DNA of 64,000 nt, from NCBI GenBank assembly GCA_011799875.1, contig CM022298.1:287528395-287592394 (forward strand), given 5' to 3'. Source of the DNA: Thinopyrum elongatum. Taxonomy: Eukaryota > Streptophyta > Magnoliopsida > Poales > Poaceae. A model generated the notes under the pieces. That model saw only the letters and a list, made by a program, of their open reading frames with translations, did not search any database and was not told the origin of the DNA. Positions 55,858 to 64,000 of the stretch are shown one piece after another. Positions within the stretch are counted from its first letter, which is position 1; every line of letters begins with the position of its first letter. The position numbers and the translations under genes were made by a program.

Positions 55858-56193
55858 GACTATCTAGATCTGTTAGAAAAACAGCACGAAACAAGAACAG
55901 AGGGTTTCTCCTCGATACGGTGGTCAAATCGTCCGGGGGTATATATAAAGATTTTTTATCTTGGGAAACAAGTATACCACAGGAAAACGGAGTCGGGAAG
56001 GTGCTCGAGGGGCCCACTACCCACCAGGGTGCGCCTGGTGGGGCTGGCATGCCCTGGAGCCTTGTGGGCACCTGGGTTGCCTTCCTGGTTGTTTCTTATT
56101 TTCCTATTTTTTTAATATTCCATAACTGACAGAAAATATTTTTGCAGATTTTTCGGAGTCCGTTTAGTTACCGTATCACGTACCTCTTCCTTT

Positions 56194-58400
56194 TCAAGGT
56201 TCTGGAGTGTTCTGGAAGGTCTCTTTTATGTATTCTTCAGGTGTCATTGTTTGAATAATATTAGTTTCAACATTAATAGGTGTACCTGAAATATAGTGCT
56301 TAATTCTTTGTCCATTAACCACCTTCGGATTAGTGCCTTCGGAATTATTGATCTTAATGGCTCTAGAACGATGAACTTCTTCGATGATATATGACCCTTC
56401 CCATTTGGAGAGAAGTTTTCCTACAAAAAATCTAAAACAAGAATTGTACAATAGAACATATTCACCAACTTTAAATTCCCGCTTTTGGATTCTTTTGTCA
56501 TGCCACCTCTTAACTTTTTCATTGAATAGTTTGGCATTTTCATAGGCTTGGGTTCTCCATTCATCTAGAGAGCTGATATCAAATAACCTCTTTTCACCGG
56601 CAAGTTTGAAGTCATAGTTGAGTTCTTTAATTGCCCAATATGCTTTATGTTCTAATTCAAGAGGTAAATGACAAGCTTTCCCATAAACCATTTTATATGG
56701 AGACATACCCATAGGATTTTTATAAGCTGTTCTGTAGGCCCAAAGTGCATCATCTAATTTCTTAGACCAATTCTTTAGGGACCTATTGACAGTTTTTTGT
56801 AATATTAATTTTATTTCTCTATTGCTAAGTTCAACTTGACCACTAGATTGAGGATGATAAGGAGATGCAATTCTATGGTTGACATCATATTTAGCAAGCA
56901 TTTTACGGAAAGCACCATGAATAAAATGTGAACCACCATCAATCATTAAATATCTTGGGACTCCAAACCTTGGGAAAACAATTTCTTTGAGCATTTTAAT
57001 GGAGGTGTTATGATCAACACTGCTAGTTGGAATAGCTTCTACCCACTTAGTGACATAATCAACAGCAAGCAAAATATGTGTATACCCATTAGAGGAAGGA
57101 AAAGGTCCCATATAATCAAAGCCCCAAACATCAAATGGTTCAACAACTAGTGAATAATTCATAGGCATTTCCTGACACTTACCAATATTACCAATTCTTT
57201 GACGTTCATCACAAGACAAGACAAACTTATGGGCATCTTTGAAAAGTGTAGGCCAATAAAAACCAGATTGCAATACCTTGTGCGCGATTCTATCTCCTGC
57301 ATGATGCCCTTCATAGGCTTCGGAGTGACATTTCCGTAGGGTTTGTTCCTGTTCATGCTCAGGTATACAACATCTAATAATATCATCTACTCCCTCCTTA
57401 TAAAGATGTGGGTCATCCCAAAAGTAATGTCTTAAATCATAGAAGAATTTTTTTCTTTTGTTGGTATGTGAAGCTAGGTGGTATAAATTTAGCAACGATA
57501 TAATTAGCATAGTCAGCATACCAAGGAGTATTATGAGAAGCATTTATGATAGCTAGTTGTTCATCAGGGAAGCTATCATCAATAGGTAGTGGGTCATCAA
57601 GGATATTTTCTAACCTAGACAAGTTATCAGCTACGGGGTTCTCAGCTCCTTTCCTATCAGTAATATGTCAATCAAATTCTTGTAGCAAAAGAACCCACCT
57701 AATGAATCTAGGTTGAGCATCTTTCTTTTCCATAAGGTATTTAATAGCAGCATGATCAGCGTCAACAATTACTTTAGAATCAACTATGTAAGATCTGAAT
57801 TTATCACAGGCAAACACAACTGCTAAAAATTCCTTTTCAGTAGTAACATATTTTCTTTGGGCACTGTCTAGAGTTTTGCTAGCATAATGGATAACATTTA
57901 ATTTCTTATCAATTCTTTTTCCTATAACAGCACCAACAGCATAATCACTAGCATCACACATAATTTCAAAAGGCAAGTTCCAATCAGGTGGTTGAACAAT
58001 AGGTGCATAGGTTAAGGCTTTCTTGAGTGTTTCAAAGGCTTCTACACGGTCATCATAAAATACAAATGGAACTTCCTTTTGTAAAAAATTAGTAAGAGGC
58101 CTAGAAATTTTAGAAAAATCTTTAATAAACCTCCTATAGAAACTAGCATGACCAAGGAAACTTCGAATACCTTTAATGTCTTTAGGACATGGCATTTTCT
58201 CAATTGCATCAACTTTAGTTTATCCACCTCAATACCTCGTTCAGAAATTTTATGCCCCAGGACAATACCTTCGTTCACCATAAAGTGGCACTTCTCCCAA
58301 TTCAAGACAAGACTAGTTTGTTCACATCTCTACAAAACTCGATCAAGGTTGCTTAAGCAATCATCAGAAGAAGTTTCATAAACGGGAAAATCATCCATGA
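56194..58400 (-). pseudogene. Element A RT end, RNase H and integrase
   Basis: RNase H (58195-57668) has [16 protein letters not shown] and [17 protein letters not shown]. Integrase (57543-56194, 449 codons open) has the HHCC region and all three catalytic acidic residues: [18 protein letters not shown] and [10 protein letters not shown] stop or frameshift near 57665 separates RNase H from integrase and another near 58200 separates RT from RNase H. The single-base changes look recent. Confidence 0.9.
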
Positions 58401-59187
58401 AAACTTCAACAATCTTTTCACAAAAATCAGAGAATATAGTAGTCATACATCTTTGAAAGGTAGTAGGTGCATTACATAAACCAAAGGGCATACATCTATA
58501 AGCATAAGTTCCAAAAGGGCAAGTAAATGTGGTTTTCTCTTGATTAGATTGTGAACAGGTACTTGAGAAAAACTAGAATATCCATCAAGAAAACAAAAGT
58601 GTGTGTGTGCTTAGATTGTCTTTCTAGCATTTGATCAATGAAAGACAGAGGGTAATGATCTTTTCTAGTAGCTTTATTTAATTTTCTAAAATCAATTACC
58701 ATCCTATTGCCAGTCACTTTTTTTTGTTGGATAAGTTCATTTTTATCATTAGGAACAATAGTTATACCTCCCTTTTTAGGGACACAATGAACAGGACTTA
58801 CCCATCTACTATCAGCTATGGGATAAATTATACCTGCTTACAGAAGCTTAGTATTTCAGTTCTTACCACTTCTTTCATCTTGGGATTTAATCGTCGTTGA
58901 TGATCAACAACGGGTTTAGCATCAGGTTCCATATTAATCTTATGTTGACAGAGAGTGGGACTAATGCCCTTAAGATCATCAAGAGTATATCCAATAGCTG
59001 CATGGTGCTTCCTCAGAGTTTTTAACAATCTTTTTTCTTCATGCTCTGTAATGTTAGCACTAATAATAACAGGATATATCTTCTTTTTATCTAGATAAGC
59101 ATATTTCAAAGTATCGGGCAATTGTTTCAATTCAAACACAGGGTCACCCTTAGGTGGAGGAGGACCTCCTAGAGTTTCAACAGGCAA
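58381..59187 (-). pseudogene. Element A reverse transcriptase, frameshifted
   Basis: PVFELKQLPDTLKYAYLDKK and GYTLDDLKGISPTLCQHK lead into RT. Frameshifts near 58845 and 58555 split FRKLNKATRKDHYPL and CFLDGYSSFSQ from the catalytic FMDD region near 58400. Confidence 0.85.
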
Positions 59188-59800
59188 ATTTGCTTAAGTG
59201 TAGGTTGTTGTTCAAAGAACATCTTGTCTATTTCATTTCTTCCATGCAAGTGCATATCATTTTCATGGTCAAGCAAATATTGTTCTAATGGATCAGTAGG
59301 AGGCACACCAATAGAAGCAAGACCAATTATTTCATCCTTTCTAGGCAATTCTTTATTACTAGGTTGCCTACGAAACTTAGAGAAATTAAACTCATGAGAC
59401 ACATCACCAAAATTAACACTGACAGTTTTTTCTTGCACTCTGTCTTAGCATTAACGATGTTCAAGAAAGGTCTACCAAAGATAATGGGACAAAAGTCATC
59501 TTGTGGGGAACCAAGAACCAGAAAATCAGCGGGGTATTTTATTTTTCCACACAAGACTTCAACATCTCTAACAACCCCAAGTGGTGTGATAGTATCTCTA
59601 TTAGCAAGTTTAATAGTGACATCAATATCTTCTATTTCAGCAGGTGTTGTATAATTCATAATTTCTTGATAAAGAGTAAAAGGAATAGCACTGACACTAG
59701 CACCCATATCAAATAAGCCATGATAACAATGATCTCCTATTTTAACTGAGACGGCAGGCATGCCAACAACTGGTCTATTTTTATCTTTAGTATCTGGTTT
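59169..59800 (-). pseudogene. Element A aspartic protease
   Basis: VKIGDHCYHGLFDMGASVSA holds the catalytic Asp in D-M-G-A. GSPQDDFCPIIFGRPFLN marks the second half. A frameshift near 59440 separates the C-terminal part (EFNFSKFRRQPSNKELPRKD). Confidence 0.85.
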
Positions 59801-60916
59801 GGCAATTCTAGCAGCTTCATCACATAAATAACATGCCCATCGATATTGTCAACCAAGAGATCTTTAACCATAGCAATACTAGGTTTTACTTTAATTTGTT
59901 CAGAGGGTTTAGGTGCTCTAATATTACTTTTGTTAACCACAGTTGAGACTTTAGCTTGTTCCTTTATCCTAACAGGGAAAGGTGGTTTTTCAATATAAGC
60001 AGTAGGCACAACTGGGTCAACATTGTAAACAATAGTTTCATCTTTAACTATAATTGGTTATTTAATCTCTTCTTTAATAGGTAGATGATATTTAAACCAC
60101 TTATCCTTAGGGAGATCAACATGAGTAGAAAATGATTCACAAAAAGAGGCTACTATCTCATAGTCAAGTTCATATTTAGTGCTAAACTTGTGAAAAGCAT
60201 CGGTATTCATAAAAGATTTAACACAATCAAACTCAAGCTTAATACCTAAATCTTTACCTTCGTCGAGTTCCCAATCTTCAGAGTTGCATTTTAATTCTTT
60301 CCAAAAGATCCCACCCGAAGTGAATAGTCTTCTTCATAAAAGAACCAGTACAAGAAGTATCGAGCATGGATTAATCATCAAGAGAAAGCCGAGCATAAAA
60401 ATTCTGTATAATAATTTCTCTTGTGAGCTCATGATTGGGGCATGAATATAGCATTGATTTAAGCCTCCCCCAAGCTAGAGCGATACTTTCTCCTTCACGA
60501 GGCTTAAAATTATATATATAATTCCGATCACGATGAACTACATGCATGGGATAATTTTTTTGGTGAAATTCCAATTTCAATCGATCCCAATTCCAAGCTC
60601 CAATATCATCACATAGCCTATACCATGTCAATGATTTTACCTTCAAAGATAATGGGAAAACCTTCTTCTTAACTTCATCCCCGGGTAAAACTGCAAGCTT
60701 AAATAATCCACAGACTTCATCCACATAGATTAGGTGCATATCAGGATGTAGTGTTCCATCTCCTGCATAAGGATTAGCTAGCAGTTTCTCTAGCATACCC
60801 AAAGGAATTTCATAACCAATATTTTCAGTAGGTGCAGTAGGTTGAGGGGCAACTCTTTGTGTTTTCGGTCAAGGTGAAGATACCCCGAATAAACCCCTCA
60901 AAGGATTGTTTTCCAT
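59800..60916 (-). pseudogene. Element A gag
   Basis: The ATG at 60916 starts MENNPLRGLFGVSSP and soon meets TGA. The frame continues into a retrotransposon gag domain (60802-60371: LTWYRLCDDIGAWNWDRLKL, GESIALAWGRLKSMLYSCPN, REIIIQNFYARLSLDD). It is followed by a Lys-rich linker in shifted frames (NIRAPKPSEQIKVKPSIAMV). Confidence 0.8.
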
Positions 60917-60993
60917 AGTAGCAAGTGACAGTAAATTTCAGCACGTAATATAAATTTTTCCTTACCGATTTCCACTTACCAAGAGCGCTTCAC

Positions 60994-61011
60994 TCCCCGG
61001 CAACAGCACCA
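60994..61011 (-). other. Element A primer-binding site
   Basis: Minus strand TGGTGCTGTTGCCGGGGA lies ten bases inside the 5' LTR. The usual form in related Gypsy elements is TGGCGCCGTTGCCGGGGA; both differences are C to T within CG. Confidence 0.75.
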
Positions 61012-61021
61012 GAAAAGAGTC

Positions 61022-62538
61022 TGGATGACACACAAGTATAGGGGATCAATCATAGGCCTTTCAATAAGTAAGAGTGTCGAACCCAACGAGGAGCAGAAGG
61101 AAATGATAAGCGGTTTTCAGCAAGGTATTTTATGCAAGCACTGAAATTGTCGGTAACAGGTAGTTTGATAGCAAGATAATTTGTAACAAGCAAGTAATAG
61201 TAATGGTAACAAAACTGCAGCAAGGTAGCCCAATCCTTTTGTGGCAAAGGACAGGACGGAACGGTCTCTTATAATAAGTAAAACGTTCTTGAGGGCACAC
61301 AGGAATTTCATCTAGTCACTTTCATCATGTTGGTTTGATTTGCGTTCGCTACTTTGATAATATGGTATGTGGGTGGACCGGTGCTTGGGTGCTATTCTTA
61401 GTTGAACAAGCCTCCCACTTATGATTAACCCCCTCGCAAGCATCCGCAACTACGAAAGGAGAATTAAGATAAAAATCTAACCATAGCATTAAACATATGG
61501 ATCCAAATCAGCCCCTTACGTAATAACGCATAAACTAGGGTTTAAGATTCTGTCACTCTAGCAACCCATAATCTTATAATTACTCCACAATGCATTCCCT
61601 TAGGCCCAAAGATGGTGAAGTGTCATGTAGTCCATGTTCACATAACACCACTAAGGGAATCACAACATACATACCATCAAAATATCGAACGAATAGCAAG
61701 TTCACATGATTACTTGGAACATGACTTCTCCTGTGTCCTCAAGAACAAAAGTAACTACACACACAACATATTCATGCTCAAGATCACAGGAGTAATAAAT
61801 ATCATAATTGATCTGAACATTTAATCTTCCACCAAATAAACCGGCTAGCATCGACTACAAGATGTAATCAACACTACTAGTCACCCATAGGTACCAATCT
61901 GAGATTTTGATACAAAGATTGAACACAATAGATGAACTAGGGTTTGGGATGAGATGGTGTTGTTGAACATGTTGATGAAGATTGGCCTCCCGAAGATGAG
62001 AGGGTTGTTGGTGATGACGATGGATTTGATTTCCCCCTCCGGGAGGGAATTTCCCCTGGCGGAATCACTCTGCCGGAGGGCAAAAGTGCTCCTGCTCAAG
62101 TTCCGCCTCGAGACGGCGGTGCTACATCCCGATAGTCCTCTCCTTATTTTTTCTAGGTCAAAAGGCCTTATGTACCAGAAGATGGGCACCGGAGGTGGGC
62201 CTGGGCCCCCACTACCCACCAGGGCGCGCCTAGAGGGGGTGGCGCGCCCTGGTGCCTTGTGGGCTCCTGGGTGCCCCCCTCTGGTGGTTCGCTTCTCTAG
62301 TATTTTTTATTTATTCCAAAATAATTCTCCGTAAAATTTTATCTCATTTGGAGATGTGCAGAATAGGTATCTCTGACGTAGCTTTTTCAGGTCCAGAATT
62401 TCAGCTGCTGGCATTCTCCCTCTTTGTGTAAACCTTGCATATTATGAGAGAAAATGCATTACAATTACTCAAAGTATTATATTGCATAAAACCACTATAA
62501 ATAACAGTAATAAAACATGATGCAAAATGGACGTATCA
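61022..62538 (-). repeat. Element A 5' LTR
   Basis: TGGATGACACACAAGTATAG to AATGGACGTATCA, 1517 bases. The inner tip has changes relative to TGATGACCC of the 3' LTR. Confidence 0.95.
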
Positions 62539-62543
62539 TATCA

Positions 62544-62585
62544 CCATATAGCATCCATGGTGTGGAGGCACTTGATATTCTCCTG
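62544..62585. repeat. Remainder of the fourth fold-back unit
   Basis: CCATATAGCATCCATGGTGT through GATATTCTCC completes the unit interrupted at 52251. Confidence 0.8.
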
Positions 62586-63644
62586 GGGGGCACAAGCCAT
62601 TGGTGTTTGGGAGGGTGGGTCCAAATGTTTAAAAAAATCTAAACTCCTAAAAAAGACCTTCACAATTTTATCTAAGGTTGGGGGGTTACCCCCGACAATC
62701 TACATAGCTCCACCTATGCAAGAGGCGTAGTGGGAGCATCTATATGTGAGAGAGACGACGCGATAAAGCGAGGTCAATCGAGTCATATATAGAGGGAGAG
62801 ATCGAGTGAGTGTGGCCTAGAGTACACTCGAATGTGAAAGACGATACATAGAGATATCATGCGGCGAAGCTTTAGTGAGAGGGCTGGAGGGAGATAGTTA
62901 CCGAGAGAGTGGCCTAGATAGACTTTGTGTGTGTGCGCACGGTGAAGATTTGTTTACAGGGGCAACGTATGTGTCTAGAGGGAGAGAGATAGAGAGAGAG
63001 GGAGAGAGGGAGAGCTCGTCATGGAGAGCACGACGAGGTTGTGTGTGAGAAATACATTTGTTGAGAGCGTGAGGGCGGGTGTGACATAAATGGAGATCGA
63101 AATCCGAAGAGAAATAATGAGCGTGCGTGTGTTGGATAGCAATAGCTCTATTAACAAAGAAATGAAGATTGTTCGATACAGGAAGTATGTGTGGTGAGGG
63201 GAGGGGGAGGGTCGATGGAGAGACCTAAACACAACATTTGCATTTACATAGTACTAGACTTAATATTCATGTATCAGTTTACTATACGTTTCAAATATTG
63301 AATTGTGGACCATGCATGACTTACATTTTATTTTTGAATTCGTGTCATACATGCATGGTTTGGAAAAATAGATGTACTATACTTACTAGATTGTTGTTGT
63401 ATTTGTGTGTGTGTGGTCATATGCTTGAATACATACAATTTTCTCACCACCATACCGTTCATCTTTCAAATTTGAATTTGCAATGAAAAACTTAGTGTGG
63501 ATACCATGAAATGTGAAATCCATGTTTAGATCACTATATCACAAACTCACTCTAATTCAAGAACTCGTCATAAATCAATTACCGTGCCTTTTGGAATGAC
63601 CAGTTATTTGCAAGGAAAATACGGGCATTGTAATACATATAGTT
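62586..63644. other. Intergenic, with GAGA-rich stretches
   Basis: A (GA)n/GGGAGA-rich tract lies at about 62975-63015, and GAGAG words are frequent from 62750 to 63230. No gene is supported. Confidence 0.6.
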
Positions 63645-64000
63645 TCTATTTTTTTACTATAAACAGTAGGGTAAAAGCCCACTGCAACTTTTATTAAAAT
63701 TTAAAATAATAACAGCAGTCTGTCTCAAGGGGCTTGAGGTAAGCCCTAAAAAGAAGGAATAAAAACAAAGAACAAAAAACAAAGAAAAGAGAACAAAAAA
63801 AGAAAGGGAAGGAGCTAAAACTACAACTAAACTAAACTACTCCTATAATTACAAGATTGACTCCAACCAAGCTGAAAATTGGGTGGCATATTTTCGCTTC
63901 ATCCTGTATTTTAGTAGCTTTAGCTCCTCCAAGTAAATGAATTTCCATCCTTGAAAGGATGGGCTTATATTTTCAAAGATCTTATTGTTTCTAGATATCC
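63645..64000 (-). mobile_element. 3' end of a LINE (L1-type) retrotransposon, rest outside window
   Basis: The minus strand entering from the right edge encodes FENISPSFQGWKFIYLEELK and YATQFSAWLESIL before a TAA at 63849-63851, which resembles the C-terminus of plant LINE ORF2. About 200 bases of T-rich 3' UTR with AATAAA follow, ending near AGTAAAAAAATAG. No reverse transcriptase core is within the window, so the class is inferred from the tail. Confidence 0.55.

Larger units (their letters stand above)
52252..62538 (-). mobile_element. Element A: complete Athila-like Gypsy retrotransposon, 10.29 kb
   Basis: LTRs at 52252-53770 and 61022-62538, the polypurine tract at 53771-53786 and the primer-binding site at 60994-61011 are all in place. 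The target duplication TATCA flanks it at 52247-52251 and 62539-62543. Minus-strand order is 5' LTR, gag, protease, RT, RNase H, integrase, accessory ORF, non-coding 3' region, 3' LTR. Coding regions have several frameshifts and stops, so it is structurally whole but probably not autonomous. The FMDD RT motif and the extra 3' ORF fit the Athila lineage. Confidence 0.9.

Noticed and set aside
1..64000. tRNA, rRNA or other structured RNA genes
   Set aside because: I saw no tRNA-like or rRNA-like sequence when reading both strands; a covariance-model scan was not possible here.

Overview
This window is nuclear DNA of a grass, most probably a Triticeae species (wheat, barley, Aegilops or relatives). 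The clearest sign is a 1.74 kb solo LTR at 16461-18198 that I recognise as the Angela/BARE1/WIS Copia family. Nested Gypsy elements, Stowaway MITEs, the plus-strand end of a CACTA-like transposon and a LINE 3' end fit the same kind of genome. Most of the window is transposon, and every host-type gene I can model carries at least one inactivating change. The gene models below were read by hand from splice sites and reading frame; no alignment was run.

Left part, 1-13531. A 3'-5' exonuclease pseudogene runs off the left edge. Next is a minus-strand gene (1524-4431) whose phase-compatible exons join a B3-like N-terminal half to an F-box/LRR/FBD C-terminal half. A broken zinc-finger gene (5280-6347) and a six-unit tandem array (7290-9290) follow. 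A B3-domain pseudogene (9998-12673) lies between blocks of CACTA-like subterminal motifs, and a CACTA-type terminus ends at 13531.

Centre-left, 13532-31692. One old minus-strand Tat-type Gypsy element (D) is split by the Angela solo LTR (TSD GTTTA) and by an Athila-like Gypsy element (B, 1.52 kb LTRs, TSD AGCTC). Element B has lost its own gag and leader. In their place is a second, slightly diverged copy of the flanking Angela tail, element D gag and LTR, so the TSD AGCTC appears three times.

Centre-right, 31693-50700. Three minus-strand gene remnants lie here: a two-B3 pseudogene (33202-34617), a B3-like pseudogene with a nuclear-localisation-like motif (47072-48156) and a coiled-coil pseudogene (49380-50084). 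Their upstream regions share a conserved block. Between the first two sits a second Tat-type element (C, 35322-46552) with an antisense accessory ORF of the putative gypsy-type transposase family (PF04195), an RT-integrase fusion made by an internal deletion, and a 941 bp insertion in its protease.

Right part, 50700-64000. Four tandem fold-back repeat units of about 242 bp are interrupted in the fourth unit by a structurally complete Athila-like element (A, 52252-62538, TSD TATCA), the same family as B. A GA-rich stretch and the 3' end of a minus-strand LINE close the window.

Nothing here forms an operon or a shared pathway. The recurring theme is a B3-like gene family (four loci) that has been copied, fused, broken and pushed apart by transposons.
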